From Actinobacillus indolicus (lineage in GTDB: Bacteria; Pseudomonadota; Gammaproteobacteria; Enterobacterales; Pasteurellaceae), in NCBI RefSeq assembly GCF_901764975.1, contig NZ_CABFKH010000006.1, positions 1 to 64,000 of the forward strand: a stretch of 64,000 bases of DNA. The letters are read 5' to 3'. The notes beneath the pieces were generated by a model, which had not been told where the DNA came from, did not search any database, and saw nothing but the letters and a program-made list of their open reading frames with translations. This document shows positions 34,911-43,966 of the stretch, piece after piece (position 1 is the stretch's first letter; each line of letters starts with the position of its first letter). A program made the position numbers and the translations under genes.

Positions 34911-34946
34911 TAAAACAAAAACAGCATAAACCGAAATTTATGCTGT
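34911..34946 (-). terminator. folK terminator
   Basis: ACAGCATAAA (34921..34930) and TTTATGCTGT (34937..34946) form a perfect 10-base stem. On the minus strand it is followed by TTTTTGTTTT. A short CCGCTTGT/AAGCGG palindrome from overlapping uptake cores lies just beyond at 34872..34885. Confidence 0.85.
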
Positions 34947-34952
34947 TGTTCA

Positions 34953-35426
34953 TTATTCGAAAGTGATCATCTGATGATCGGCAAATTGCGGATAAAGCTG
35001 TGCTAACGGCTGTCCACTCGGCAAAACCAATTCAGGACTGATTTCATATAACGGCACAATCACAAACTCTCGGTTGTGCATATCGTAGTGGGGAACAGTC
35101 AGACGTTCGCTTTGTATTTGTTCATTGCCATAGAGCAAAATATCAAGATCGAGAGTGCGTTCGCCCCAACGACGCAAGCGAATACGTCCCTGTTCGTTCT
35201 CAATACGTTGTAATTTATCCAATAGTGCGATAGCGGTGAGATCCGTATCAAATTTTACCACGGCATTCACATAATCGGGTTGATCCTGTGGGCCGAGTGG
35301 TTTACTGCCGTAAAAAGAACTGACTTTCAGATTTTTCGCAAAGGTTTGCAACGAAGCGACCGCTTGCTTAAGTTGAGCAAGCGGATTTTCTAAGTTAGAG
35401 CCAAGGGCAACATAAACGGTTGTCAC
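34953..35426 (-). CDS. folK: 6-hydroxymethyl-7,8-dihydropterin pyrophosphokinase FolK
   Basis: FolK transfers pyrophosphate from ATP to hydroxymethyl-dihydropterin in folate synthesis. The 157-residue protein has the family motifs YVALGSNLENP, SSFYGSKPLGPQDQPDYVNAVV and RWGERTLDLDILLYG, which hold the ATP- and Mg-binding residues. The start codon overlaps the pcnB stop by one base, the usual pcnB-folK coupling. Confidence 0.96.
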   Translation of the reverse strand: MTTVYVALGSNLENPLAQLKQAVASLQTFAKNLKVSSFYGSKPLGPQDQPDYVNAVVKFDTDLTAIALLDKLQRIENEQGRIRLRRWGERTLDLDILLYGNEQIQSERLTVPHYDMHNREFVIVPLYEISPELVLPSGQPLAQLYPQFADHQMITFE

Positions 35427-36955
35427 TATTCTTCCCCTTTTACGACTTTCTTTTTACGGTTGAATTTACGGCGTGGGCGACGTTTTTTCTTGGGTTCTTC
35501 GTCACGGAAAGTCGTCAACTGTTTGACCGTTTTTAACATTTCCGCACGCTGTGCTTCATTGCTAAATTGGTATTCGTGCCACCACGCACTTAATTCGACC
35601 AAATCGCCACCTTCAATTTCAGCTCTCATCACGAGTAAATCAAAGCCTGCACGGAATTTGATATGCTCAAGTGTTTGTTGTGGGCGTTTGCCTGTACGTT
35701 TTGGAAATTGGAACTGTAACGACCAAATATCACGAATAACCGTGGTATAACGACGATGTAATGCGACCGCTTTAACACTCTCTGCCAAAATTTCATTGGC
35801 TGCCAACATCATTGCATCGTGGCTGTTTAGACCACCTTCGTTTTTCAATTCATCAATTTTCTCGCGTAGCGGATACCAAAGCAAAGCGGCAAATAAAAAG
35901 GCTGGATTAACCCGTAAATCATCACGAATACGTTCATCGGTGGAATTGAGAGCCTTGCTAATCATTCGTTCGCTGTTACTGTCGCCATATTCGGTAAAAA
36001 ATGGGCTTAATACAGGGAAAAGTTGTTCAAATAAACCATATTTGCGTAATAATTCGTAGGTTTTGTGACCATAACCCGATTGCAATAATTTCAACGACTC
36101 ATCAAACAGGCGAGCAGCAGGAATGTTTTTGAGTAACACCGCCATTTTGCGAATAGGCTCGTCACTCGCTTTATCTAGGAACATATCCAGTTTTGCCATA
36201 AAGCGAATTGCACGCAACATTCGTACAGGATCTTCTTGATAACGAGTAACAGGATCGCCGATCAACGCGAGTTTTCCTGCTTTCAGATCGTCTATGCCGT
36301 TGAAAAAATCGTAGATCAAATTATGGCTAACATCATAGTAAAAAGCATTGACGCTAAAATCACGACGCTCCGCATCTTCCCGAAGTGTGCCGTAAACATT
36401 ATCCCGTAACAGCATTCCTGCTTCGCTGGTTTTTGACATTTTTTCGGTCGCATTGCTGTGATGATCAGCTCGGAATGTGGCAACTTCGTAAATCTCACGC
36501 CCAAAGACGATATGGGCTAAGCGGAAGCGTCGTCCGATTAGGCGACACTGGCGACCAAAGATTTTTTGAATTTCTTCTGGGCGAGCATTGGTCGCAATAT
36601 CAAAATCTTTGGCTTTTTGACCTAGTAATAAATCTCGAATACAACCGCCAACCATATAGGCTTCATAGCCATTTTTTTGAAGTTTATTGATAATGGCAAT
36701 GGCGTTACTTGGAAAATCTTTTGGCGAAATACCGTAATGCCCTGCAGGTTGGGTAAATTTTTTATGCAGAATATGGGACGGTACGGCTTGTTGCTTATGG
36801 TTCGATTTCTTCTTAGATGTGTGTCGGTGCGGTTCAGTCAATTCTGGGGCTGAACGCATTGGGCGAGCAACTTTCTTCGCTTGATCTGTTTCAACAAGCG
36901 GTGAGTTTGTATCCTTTTTTTTACGACTAAAAAAAGATTTGATGTAATTTAAAAT
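35426..36955 (-). CDS. pcnB: Poly(A) polymerase I, probably from an AUU start
   Basis: PcnB adds 3' poly(A) tails that mark RNAs for decay. The nucleotidyltransferase core is clear: MVGGCIRDLLLGQKAKDFDIATNA with the catalytic DxD, RLIGRRFRLAHIVFG, RRDFSVNAFYYD, and an Arg/Lys-rich C-terminus (PKKKRRPRRKFNRKKK). The first ATG is at 36859, with no ribosome-binding site, and gives 477 residues. Upstream in frame an ATT codon at 36955 follows GAGGTGATCT, a strong Shine-Dalgarno match. From it the product is 509 residues, starting (M)LNYIKSFFSRKKK, which resembles the amphipathic N-terminus of E. coli PcnB. E. coli pcnB is known to start at AUU. I therefore choose ATT and keep 36859 as the fallback. 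folK follows and dksA precedes it; gluQ, which lies between dksA and pcnB in E. coli, is missing. Confidence 0.9.
   Translation of the reverse strand: MLNYIKSFFSRKKKDTNSPLVETDQAKKVARPMRSAPELTEPHRHTSKKKSNHKQQAVPSHILHKKFTQPAGHYGISPKDFPSNAIAIINKLQKNGYEAYMVGGCIRDLLLGQKAKDFDIATNARPEEIQKIFGRQCRLIGRRFRLAHIVFGREIYEVATFRADHHSNATEKMSKTSEAGMLLRDNVYGTLREDAERRDFSVNAFYYDVSHNLIYDFFNGIDDLKAGKLALIGDPVTRYQEDPVRMLRAIRFMAKLDMFLDKASDEPIRKMAVLLKNIPAARLFDESLKLLQSGYGHKTYELLRKYGLFEQLFPVLSPFFTEYGDSNSERMISKALNSTDERIRDDLRVNPAFLFAALLWYPLREKIDELKNEGGLNSHDAMMLAANEILAESVKAVALHRRYTTVIRDIWSLQFQFPKRTGKRPQQTLEHIKFRAGFDLLVMRAEIEGGDLVELSAWWHEYQFSNEAQRAEMLKTVKQLTTFRDEEPKKKRRPRRKFNRKKKVVKGEE
36894..36902 (+). repeat. DNA uptake signal core in the pcnB N-terminal extension
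   Basis: ACAAGCGGT lies within the pcnB region between the ATT start and the first ATG. Confidence 0.6.
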
Positions 36956-36969
36956 AGATCACCTCAATT
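36956..36969 (-). promoter_or_regulatory. Ribosome-binding site of pcnB
   Basis: On the minus strand ATTGAGGTGATCT immediately precedes the ATT codon at 36955. GAGGTGATCT is a near-ideal anti-16S match with an ordinary spacing for that codon and is 96 bases away from the first ATG. Confidence 0.7.
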
Positions 36970-36979
36970 ATATAAAATT

Positions 36980-37044
36980 GTAGGGTGGGTCTTGACCCAC
37001 CGTTTCAATTTATATGCGGAAGTGGCGGGTTAAAACCCACCTAC
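36980..37044. repeat. MITE-like double-hairpin intergenic element
   Basis: Hairpin one is GGTGGGT-CTTG-ACCCACC and hairpin two is GGCGGGTT-AA-AACCCACC. The outer ends are inverted (GTAGGG... and ...CCTAC), with an AT-rich centre. It lies between dksA and pcnB and has the same plan as 2780..2848. Confidence 0.65.
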
Positions 37045-37048
37045 TTAA

Positions 37049-37495
37049 TTAACCGCCCATCTGTTTTTCACGCAGTTCTGCAAGGGTTTTGCAATCTACG
37101 CAAAGTTCTGCCGTTGGGCGAGCTTCTAAACGTTTTAAGCCGATTTCAATGCCACAAGTATCGCAATAGCCGTAATCACCTTCATCTAACTTGATTAAGG
37201 TCTGTTCAATACGTTTGAGCAATTTACGTTCACGATCACGGTTGCGTAATTCAAGGCTAAACTCTTCTTCTTGCGTTGCACGGTCAGCAGGATCAGCGAA
37301 GTTGGTCACTTCATCTTGCATTTGACTTTTGGTACGTTCCGCTTCTCCCATAATTTGTGCGTGCCACGCTTTTAAAATTTTGCGGAAATGCTCAATTTGA
37401 GCATCATTCATATATTCTTCGTCTTTACCTAATTGATAAGGCGTTACACCCGCAAGGGCTAATAAACTTAAAGAAGTGGGTTTTGCCACTGTCAT
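37049..37495 (-). CDS. dksA: RNA polymerase-binding transcription factor DksA
   Basis: DksA binds the RNA polymerase secondary channel and, with ppGpp, adjusts rRNA and amino acid promoters. The 148-residue protein (E. coli 151) has the coiled-coil tip [11 protein letters not shown] with the functional Asp and Ala residues, and the zinc finger CDTCG...CVDC. AGGAG precedes the ATG. It is followed by a repeat element and pcnB, the conserved order except for missing gluQ. Confidence 0.96.
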   Translation of the reverse strand: MTVAKPTSLSLLALAGVTPYQLGKDEEYMNDAQIEHFRKILKAWHAQIMGEAERTKSQMQDEVTNFADPADRATQEEEFSLELRNRDRERKLLKRIEQTLIKLDEGDYGYCDTCGIEIGLKRLEARPTAELCVDCKTLAELREKQMGG

Positions 37496-37666
37496 AATTC
37501 ACTCCTGTTTTGGAATTTTTCTTCCCTAATTTACTACGCGACTTTTTAGGGGTGTTTTAAAAGCGCGTATAAATAACAGAACTCTGTCTTTTTAGCAAAT
37601 ATATTTTGCATAAAAAGTGAAATTTCCCCTATTTTATTTGCTTTTTAAATTGTGATTTAAACGCTA

Positions 37667-37682
37667 CCGCAAACGTTTGCTT
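37667..37682 (+). promoter_or_regulatory. PurR operator of purMN
   Basis: CCGCAAACGTTTGCTT contains the same perfect core GCAAACGTTTGC as the permease operator at 25167..25182. It lies just upstream of TATACT (37690..37695), a likely purM -10 box. Confidence 0.85.
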
Positions 37683-37726
37683 AATGTTATACTTGCGCCA
37701 ATTTTTTCTCTAATGAGGTTTTGATC

Positions 37727-38758
37727 GTGACAACACAACTAAGTTATAAAGATGCTGGTGTCGATATTCACGCTGGTAATGAATTAGTCGAACGTATTAA
37801 AGGTGATGTAAAACGCACTCGCCGTCCTGAAGTCATCGGCGGATTAGGTGGCTTTGGGGCTTTATGTGCATTGCCAACCAAATACAAAGAGCCGATTTTA
37901 GTGTCTGGTACTGATGGTGTGGGTACAAAATTGCGTTTAGCGATTGATTTAAATAAACACGATACGATTGGTATCGACTTAGTCGCAATGTGTGTGAATG
38001 ATTTAGTCGTGCAAGGTGCTGAACCGTTGTTCTTCCTTGATTACTATGCGACAGGTAAACTGGATGTTGATGTAGCAAGCTCTGTCATTAAAGGCATTGC
38101 CAATGGCTGTGAACAATCTGGCTGTGCATTAGTTGGTGGTGAAACCGCAGAAATGCCAGGGATGTATCACGCAGGCGACTACGACTTAGCAGGCTTCTGC
38201 GTAGGTGTTGTTGAAAAATCAGAAATTATTGATGGCTCAAAAGTTCAAGTTGGCGATACGCTGATTGCATTGGGTTCAAGCGGCCCACATTCAAATGGTT
38301 ACTCATTGATCCGTAAAGTATTAGAAGTGAGCGGTGCGAAACCAACAGATTTACTTGAAGGTAAACCATTGAGTGAGCATTTCCTTGCACCAACTAAAAT
38401 CTATGTGAAATCGGTGTTGGAGTTAATCAAACAAGCTGAAGTTCACGCTATCGCACACTTAACCGGCGGTGGTTTCTGGGAAAATATTCCACGTGTATTA
38501 CCAGCCGATGTAAAAGCTGTGATTAATGAAGCAAGCTGGGAATGGTTGCCATCATTTGAATGGTTACAAGAAAAAGGCAACATCAGCCGTTATGAAATGT
38601 ATCGCACCTTTAACTGTGGTGTAGGTATGGTGATTGCGCTACCTGAAAAAGATGTCGAAATGGCATTAAAAGTGTTAACGGAAGCTGGCGAAAATGCTTG
38701 GGTGATCGGTAAGATTGAAGCATTGGGTAGTGGCACAGAACAGGTTGAAATTCTGTAA
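37727..38758 (+). CDS. purM: Phosphoribosylformylglycinamidine cyclo-ligase PurM
   Basis: PurM (AIR synthetase) closes the imidazole ring in purine synthesis using ATP. The 343-residue protein matches E. coli PurM (345) throughout, with [43 protein letters not shown] and [13 protein letters not shown]. The GTG at 37727 is chosen because GAGG lies 8 bases upstream; an in-frame TTG at 37721 is too close to that site. It heads purMN under a PurR box. Confidence 0.95.
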   Translation: MTTQLSYKDAGVDIHAGNELVERIKGDVKRTRRPEVIGGLGGFGALCALPTKYKEPILVSGTDGVGTKLRLAIDLNKHDTIGIDLVAMCVNDLVVQGAEPLFFLDYYATGKLDVDVASSVIKGIANGCEQSGCALVGGETAEMPGMYHAGDYDLAGFCVGVVEKSEIIDGSKVQVGDTLIALGSSGPHSNGYSLIRKVLEVSGAKPTDLLEGKPLSEHFLAPTKIYVKSVLELIKQAEVHAIAHLTGGGFWENIPRVLPADVKAVINEASWEWLPSFEWLQEKGNISRYEMYRTFNCGVGMVIALPEKDVEMALKVLTEAGENAWVIGKIEALGSGTEQVEIL

Positions 38759-38775
38759 AAAAACCAACAAAAGTG

Positions 38776-38808
38776 ACCGTTTGTAATCATTACAAGCGGT
38801 TGTTTTTT
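38776..38808 (+). terminator. Uptake-signal hairpin between purM and purN
   Basis: ACCGTTTGTAA and TTACAAGCGGT form an 11-base stem with one G-U pair and a 3-base loop, followed by TGTTTTTT. It looks like an intrinsic terminator built from a near-consensus and a consensus USS core; in an operon it may reduce purN relative to purM. Confidence 0.7.
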
Positions 38809-38835
38809 GGCAAAAATTTGCAAGAGAATGTAGTA

Positions 38836-39474
38836 ATGAAAAATATTGTCGTCATGATCTCAGGCAATGGCTCAAATTTACAAGCCATTATAGATGCTAT
38901 TCACGCAGGAAACATCAAAGGTAAGATCCGTGGCGTGATCTCAAATAAAGCATCGGCATACGGATTAGAAAGAGCCAAGCAAGCGGGTATTTCTACCTTT
39001 ATTTTTACCAAAAAAGACTTTTCAGATAATTTGACAATGGATAATGCCATTGCAGAACAAATTGAAGCCCTGCAAGCCGATTTAATTATCTTGGCTGGCT
39101 ATATGAAAATTCTTACCCCTGAATTTACCGCTCGTTTTGCGGGTAAAATTCTTAATATTCATCCATCATTGTTGCCTAAATATGCAGGTTTAAACCCACA
39201 TCAACGAGCAATGGACGCTGGTGATACAGAACACGGCACCACCATTCACTTCGTTAATGAAGAAGTAGATGGTGGTGCGATTATTCTACAAGCGAAGGTG
39301 CCGATTTATCCTGATGATGAATTAGATGATGTGATTGAGCGTGTTTATGAACAAGAACATCGCTGTTATCCCCTTGTAGTGCAATGGTTCAGTGACGATA
39401 GATTGAAATTAGTGGAAGGCAAAGCCTATTTGGATAATCAACTGTTATCGCCACAGGGGTATGCCGTAGAGTAG
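38836..39474 (+). CDS. purN: Phosphoribosylglycinamide formyltransferase PurN
   Basis: PurN transfers a formyl group from 10-formyl-THF to glycinamide ribonucleotide. The 212-residue protein (E. coli 212) has the N-terminal SGNGSNLQAIIDA loop, the catalytic Asn-His in NIHPSLLPKYAG, and the VDGG motif with the catalytic Asp. The ATG at 38836 is favoured; the frame extends 21 codons upstream into the hairpin region without a ribosome-binding site. Confidence 0.95.
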   Translation: MKNIVVMISGNGSNLQAIIDAIHAGNIKGKIRGVISNKASAYGLERAKQAGISTFIFTKKDFSDNLTMDNAIAEQIEALQADLIILAGYMKILTPEFTARFAGKILNIHPSLLPKYAGLNPHQRAMDAGDTEHGTTIHFVNEEVDGGAIILQAKVPIYPDDELDDVIERVYEQEHRCYPLVVQWFSDDRLKLVEGKAYLDNQLLSPQGYAVE

Positions 39475-39506
39475 AAAATTTAACCGATTAGAATCATTTT
39501 TCATTT

Positions 39507-39523
39507 CTTAAGAAATTTTTAAG
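39507..39523 (+). promoter_or_regulatory. QseB/PmrA-type response-regulator box
   Basis: CTTAAG-AAATT-TTTAAG fits the YTTAAK-N5-YTTAAK direct repeat bound by PmrA/QseB-class regulators. It is 10 bases upstream of a possible -10 box (TCTAAT, 39534..39539) and about 70 bases ahead of the first BOF gene. ygiW genes are known targets of QseB in E. coli. Confidence 0.6.
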
Positions 39524-39593
39524 ATTTCCATGTTCTAATGTGCAACATCAAAAGCGAAATGCTTAAATCCATAAAACTCACTCGGAGATCAAA

Positions 39594-39953
39594 ATGAAAA
39601 AATTAATGACAGTGGCAACATTACTTACTCTTTCAACATCTGCTTTTGCTGGTTATCAAGGTAATAATACACAAAGCGGTTATACTGGCGGCAATGTTGC
39701 GACAGTAACAACAGTAGCAAAAGCCAAAAGAGCCTATGACAATACGCCAGCCTCTATTTCTGGCTATATTGTGAAACAAATTGATGAAGATACATTTATC
39801 TTTAAAGATAGCACAGGTCAAATTCAAATTGACGTTGATGATGACGCTTGGAATGGCTTAAATGTTAGCGCAAAAAACAAAGTTCGTATTTACGGTGAAG
39901 TAGATAAAGATGATGGAAGAACTCAAATTGATGTTCACCGTATTAGCAAATAA
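39594..39953 (+). CDS. ygiW: Periplasmic BOF (bacterial OB-fold) stress protein, YgiW-like
   Basis: The 119-residue precursor has a signal peptide (MKKLMTVATLLTLSTSAFA) and a single YgiW/YdeI OB-fold domain (DNTPASISGYIVKQIDEDTFIFKDSTGQIQIDVDDDAWNGLNV, then KVRIYGEVDKDD). The family acts in the periplasm in stress tolerance; E. coli YgiW is induced by QseB. No qseBC genes follow here; a paralogous lipoprotein gene follows after 4 bases. The tandem pair is transcribed together. Confidence 0.9.
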   Translation: MKKLMTVATLLTLSTSAFAGYQGNNTQSGYTGGNVATVTTVAKAKRAYDNTPASISGYIVKQIDEDTFIFKDSTGQIQIDVDDDAWNGLNVSAKNKVRIYGEVDKDDGRTQIDVHRISK

Positions 39954-39966
39954 ATAGGTGGTTAAA

Positions 39967-40329
39967 ATGAAAAAATATCTAGTTTTATCAACCCTTGTTG
40001 CATCAGTTGCTTTAGTAGGTTGTAGCAATAACAACAATACCCAACAAGTGTTTGGAGCCAATGTTCCGGCAACGACAATCAGCGTAAAACAAGCGTTATC
40101 GGCTCGTGATGATAGCTATGTTACCGTTGAAGGCAACATTATTAGCCAAGTTGATGACGATGAATACATTTTGGCAGATACAAGCGGTCAGATCCGTGTT
40201 GAAATTGACAACCATATTTGGCAAGGTCAAAACGTAAGTAAAAATGACAAAGTGCGTATTTACGGTGAAATTGACAGCGAATTGAATAAAGCTGAGTTAA
40301 AAGCTCAAGAATTAACGATTTTAAAATAG
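39967..40329 (+). CDS. BOF-domain lipoprotein, YgiW paralogue
   Basis: The 120-residue precursor has a lipoprotein signal with lipobox LVGC (Cys19) and then an OB-fold closely related to the preceding gene (YVTVEGNIISQVDDDEYILADTSGQIRVEIDNHIWQGQNV, KVRIYGEID). The ATG at 39967 is chosen because AGGTGG lies just upstream; a GTG three codons earlier is in frame. Its perfect uptake signal (40180..40189) encodes TSGQ of the domain. The pair probably arose by duplication, with one copy gaining membrane anchorage. Confidence 0.87.
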   Translation: MKKYLVLSTLVASVALVGCSNNNNTQQVFGANVPATTISVKQALSARDDSYVTVEGNIISQVDDDEYILADTSGQIRVEIDNHIWQGQNVSKNDKVRIYGEIDSELNKAELKAQELTILK

Positions 40330-40339
40330 TCTTAACCTT

Positions 40340-40365
40340 AAGCCCCTGATATTCAGGGGCCTTTT
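40340..40365 (+). terminator. Terminator of the BOF gene pair
   Basis: GCCCCTGA and TCAGGGGC form a perfect 8-base stem with loop TAT, then CTTTTAT. Confidence 0.88.
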
Positions 40366-40420
40366 ATCATAAAAAAAACTAATCCGAAACGGCAATTTAT
40401 ATCGCCCAGTCCCATTTTGA

Positions 40421-40442
40421 AAATATGATCTAGATCACATTT
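40421..40442 (+). promoter_or_regulatory. CRP site of aspA at -41.5
   Basis: The core TATGATCTAGATCACA, with flanking AAA and TTT, differs from the CRP consensus TGTGATCTAGATCACA at one base. The likely -10 box is TATGAT (40461..40466), which places the site centre close to -41.5, a class II activator position. Confidence 0.75.
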
Positions 40443-40510
40443 TTTCCCTTTCTCTCTCGGTATGATCTTTATATCAATTTAGTTAATCACAAAATGATGA
40501 GGATAATCTT

Positions 40511-41938
40511 ATGAGCAATACCCGTATTGAAGTCGATCTATTAGGTGAACGTGAAGTTTCTAATGATGTTTACTGGGGTATCCATACTCTACGTGCCGTA
40601 GAGAATTTTAATATTTCTAAAAATACCATTTCTGATGTGCCTGAATTTGTGCGTGGTATGGTGATGGTTAAAAAGGCGACAGCCCTTGCTAACGGTGAAT
40701 TAGGGGCAATTCCGAAGAAAATTGCGAAAGCGATTGTACAAGCCTGTGATGAGATTTTAGTGAATGGTCGTTGTATGGATCAGTTCCCGTCTGATGTGTA
40801 TCAAGGGGGTGCGGGTACTTCGGTAAATATGAATACCAATGAAGTAGTGGCAAACTTAGCGCTGGAATTATTAGGGCATAAAAAAGGTGAATACCATATT
40901 ATCAACCCAATGGATCACGTTAATGCAAGCCAATCTACTAACGATGCTTACCCAACGGGTTTCCGTATTGCCGTTTATAACAGCATTATGCAACTCATTA
41001 CTAAAGTACTTTACTTACAACACGGCTTTGAAAATAAAGCTGATGAGTTTGCCAATATCTTAAAAATGGGACGTACCCAGTTGCAAGACGCTGTGCCAAT
41101 GACTGTTGGACAAGAGTTCAAAGCATTTTCTGTGTTGTTAGATGAAGAAGTGAAAAACTTAAAACGTACCGCAGAATTGTTGCTTGAAGTTAACTTAGGG
41201 GCAACGGCAATCGGTACAGGTTTGAATACACCAGAAGGTTACGCACCGCTTGCAGTGAAATACCTTGCGGAAGTGACCCAGTTACCTTGCACCTTATCTG
41301 AACATTTAATTGAAGCGACATCAGACTGTGGTGCTTATGTGATGGTTCACGGGGCATTAAAACGTACGGCGGTGAAATTGTCTAAAATTTGTAACGACTT
41401 GCGTTTGCTTTCATCAGGTCCGCGTGCAGGTTTAAATGAAATCAACTTGCCTGAATTACAAGCCGGTTCTTCCATTATGCCAGCGAAAGTAAACCCTGTT
41501 GTGCCGGAAGTGGTGAACCAAGTTTGCTTCAAAATTATCGGTAATGACACAACCGTAACCTTTGCTGCGGAAGCAGGGCAATTACAATTAAACGTAATGG
41601 AACCTGTTATCGGACAAGCGATGTTTGAGTCTATCGACATCTTGGCAAATGCTTGTGTGAACTTGCGTGATAAATGTATTGACGGTATCACGGTGAACAA
41701 AGAGATTTGTGAAGGTTATGTGTTTAACTCTATCGGTATCGTTACCTATCTCAATCCGTTTATCGGACACCACGAAGGTGATATTGTCGGTAAAATCTGT
41801 GCAACCACAGGCAGAAGCGTGCGTGAAGTGGTGTTAGAGCGTGGCTTGCTGACAGAAGCACAGTTAGACGATATTTTATCGGTCGAAAACTTGATGAATC
41901 CAAAATATAAAGCAAAACGTTTTACGGAAGATGAATAA
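40511..41938 (+). CDS. aspA: Aspartate ammonia-lyase
   Basis: AspA converts aspartate to fumarate and ammonia, feeding anaerobic fumarate respiration. The 475-residue fumarase/aspartase-superfamily protein has the signature [15 protein letters not shown], the [13 protein letters not shown] region and [18 protein letters not shown], which form the composite active site. Length is close to E. coli AspA (478). The promoter carries a near-perfect CRP site, consistent with cAMP-CRP activation. A strong terminator follows. Confidence 0.97.
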   Translation: MSNTRIEVDLLGEREVSNDVYWGIHTLRAVENFNISKNTISDVPEFVRGMVMVKKATALANGELGAIPKKIAKAIVQACDEILVNGRCMDQFPSDVYQGGAGTSVNMNTNEVVANLALELLGHKKGEYHIINPMDHVNASQSTNDAYPTGFRIAVYNSIMQLITKVLYLQHGFENKADEFANILKMGRTQLQDAVPMTVGQEFKAFSVLLDEEVKNLKRTAELLLEVNLGATAIGTGLNTPEGYAPLAVKYLAEVTQLPCTLSEHLIEATSDCGAYVMVHGALKRTAVKLSKICNDLRLLSSGPRAGLNEINLPELQAGSSIMPAKVNPVVPEVVNQVCFKIIGNDTTVTFAAEAGQLQLNVMEPVIGQAMFESIDILANACVNLRDKCIDGITVNKEICEGYVFNSIGIVTYLNPFIGHHEGDIVGKICATTGRSVREVVLERGLLTEAQLDDILSVENLMNPKYKAKRFTEDE

Positions 41939-41955
41939 TTCCCTTGAAATTTAAG

Positions 41956-41989
41956 AATAACGCCCTATTTAGTAGGGCGTTATTTTTTT
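41956..41989 (+). terminator. aspA terminator
   Basis: AATAACGCCCTA and TAGGGCGTTATT form a perfect 12-base stem with loop TTTAG and a T-run. Confidence 0.93.
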
Positions 41990-42000
41990 GTAAATCCCCC

Positions 42001-42027
42001 CTTCCCCCCTTTTTCAAAGGGGGGAGG
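42001..42027 (+). repeat. C/G-rich hairpin in htpG leader
   Basis: CTTCCCCCCTTT and AAAGGGGGGAGG pair fully in plus-strand RNA (one U-G wobble) around a 3-base loop. The hairpin ends 9 bases before the AAAGG ribosome-binding site of htpG, so it could be a repeat element, an mRNA stability feature or affect initiation. Confidence 0.5.
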
Positions 42028-42046
42028 TAACAATAAAAGGAAAATT

Positions 42047-43933
42047 ATGAGTACAAACCAAGAAACCCGTGGCTTTCAATCGGAAGTCAAACAACTGCTT
42101 CAATTAATGATCCACTCACTCTATTCTAATAAAGAGATCTTTTTGCGTGAGTTAATTTCTAATGCGTCGGACGCAGCCGACAAATTACGTTTCAAAGCCC
42201 TTTCTCAGCCTGAACTTTATGAAGGCGACGGCGAGTTGCGCGTGCGTATCAGCGTGGATGAAACCTTAGGTACCATCACAATCAGCGATAACGGTATCGG
42301 TATGAGCCGTGAGCAAGTAATCGATCATCTTGGTACTATCGCTAAATCAGGTACCAAAGAGTTTTTAAATGCACTCGGTTCAGACCAAGCGAAAGACAGC
42401 CAATTAATCGGGCAATTCGGGGTTGGGTTCTACTCATCTTTTATCGTTGCCGATAAAGTGACTGTTCGCACCCGTGCCGCAGGCAGTGACGCAAGTCAAG
42501 GCGTATTGTGGGAATCGGCAGGCGAAGGCGATTACACCGTTGCCGATATTGAAAAAGCAGGACGTGGCACGGACGTGATTTTACACTTGCGTGATGATGA
42601 AAAAGAGTTTTTAAGCGAATGGCGTTTGCGTGACATTATCGGTAAATACTCTGACCATATCGGTTTAGCGGTGGAAATTCAAACCAAAGAGTATGATGAC
42701 GAAGGCAAAGAAACCGGCACCAAATGGGAAAAAATCAATAAAGCTCAAGCACTCTGGACACGCTCTAAAAATGAGATTTCTGACGAAGAATACAAAGAGT
42801 TCTACAAATATATCAGCCACGATTTTGCCGATCCGTTAATTTGGTCGCATAATAAAGTTGAAGGTAAACAAGAATATACCAGCCTACTTTATGTGCCAAG
42901 CAAAGCCCCGTGGGATCTGTTCCAGCGTGAACAAAAACACGGCTTAAAACTCTATGTGCAACGTGTATTTATTATGGACGATGCGGAAGTCTTTATGCCG
43001 AATTATCTTCGCTTTATGCGCGGATTGTTGGACACCAACGACTTACCACTTAACGTCAGCCGTGAAATTTTGCAAGAGAACAAAATCACTCAATCACTCC
43101 GCTCTGCTCTAACCAAACGTGCATTACAAATGTTGGAAAAACTGGCGAAAGATGATACCGAACAGTACCAACAATTCTGGAATGCGTTCGGTTTAGTGTT
43201 GAAAGAAGGCGTAGGGGAAGATTTTGCGAATAAAAACCAAGTGGCAGCCTTAGTCCGCTTTGCTTCAACGCATACTGACAGTAGCGAACAAGCGGTCAGT
43301 TTGAGCGATTATATTTCAAGAATGAAAGAAGGTCAGAAAGCGATTTACTTCTTAACTGCCGACAGCTATCAAGCGGCGAAAAACAGCCCACACTTAGAGC
43401 TGTTCAACAAAAAAGGCATTGAAGTCTTACTGCTTTCCGACCGCATTGATGAATGGTTTATCAGCCATTTAACCGAATTTGACGGCAAGCCACTACAAAG
43501 TATCACTAAATCAGACTTAGATTTAGGCGATCTTGCTGACAAAGCGGAAGAAGAAGCCCAAAAAGCACAAGAAGCCGAATTTGCGAGTTTCTTAGAGAGA
43601 GCCAAAGGCTATTTAGGCGAACGTGTCAAAAAAGTGGTCTTAACTCACCGCTTGACTGATACGCCAGCCGTTGTTTCAACTGACAGCGATGAAATGACTA
43701 CGCAAATGGCAAAACTGTTCGCCGCAATGGGACAGCAAGCCCCTGAAGTGAAATATACTTTCGAGTTAAACCCTGAACATTCAATGGTAAAACGTGTGGC
43801 AGATATTGCCGATGAAGCGGAATTTAACGACTGGATTGAACTCTTGTTTGAACAAGCATTACTTGCTGAACGCGGCACATTGGAAAATCCAACGGCGTTT
43901 ATTAAACGGATGAATAAGTTGTTGGGGAATTAA
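42047..43933 (+). CDS. htpG: Chaperone HtpG (bacterial Hsp90)
   Basis: HtpG is the ATP-dependent cytoplasmic Hsp90 chaperone. The 628-residue protein has the GHKL ATPase domain ([55 protein letters not shown]), the middle domain with [19 protein letters not shown], and a C-terminal dimerisation domain. Length is close to E. coli HtpG (624). AAAGGA precedes the ATG. I cannot see a clear heat-shock sigma promoter in the short gap after the aspA terminator. A perfect uptake signal (43288..43297) lies within the gene. Confidence 0.97.
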   Translation: MSTNQETRGFQSEVKQLLQLMIHSLYSNKEIFLRELISNASDAADKLRFKALSQPELYEGDGELRVRISVDETLGTITISDNGIGMSREQVIDHLGTIAKSGTKEFLNALGSDQAKDSQLIGQFGVGFYSSFIVADKVTVRTRAAGSDASQGVLWESAGEGDYTVADIEKAGRGTDVILHLRDDEKEFLSEWRLRDIIGKYSDHIGLAVEIQTKEYDDEGKETGTKWEKINKAQALWTRSKNEISDEEYKEFYKYISHDFADPLIWSHNKVEGKQEYTSLLYVPSKAPWDLFQREQKHGLKLYVQRVFIMDDAEVFMPNYLRFMRGLLDTNDLPLNVSREILQENKITQSLRSALTKRALQMLEKLAKDDTEQYQQFWNAFGLVLKEGVGEDFANKNQVAALVRFASTHTDSSEQAVSLSDYISRMKEGQKAIYFLTADSYQAAKNSPHLELFNKKGIEVLLLSDRIDEWFISHLTEFDGKPLQSITKSDLDLGDLADKAEEEAQKAQEAEFASFLERAKGYLGERVKKVVLTHRLTDTPAVVSTDSDEMTTQMAKLFAAMGQQAPEVKYTFELNPEHSMVKRVADIADEAEFNDWIELLFEQALLAERGTLENPTAFIKRMNKLLGN

Positions 43934-43966
43934 CACTCAATCTGTATATTAACCACGACAGAAATC

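Noticed and set aside
42001-42027. RNA thermometer for htpG
   Set aside because: The stem is almost all G-C and does not cover the ribosome-binding site, so melting in a physiological range is implausible; kept only as a hairpin.
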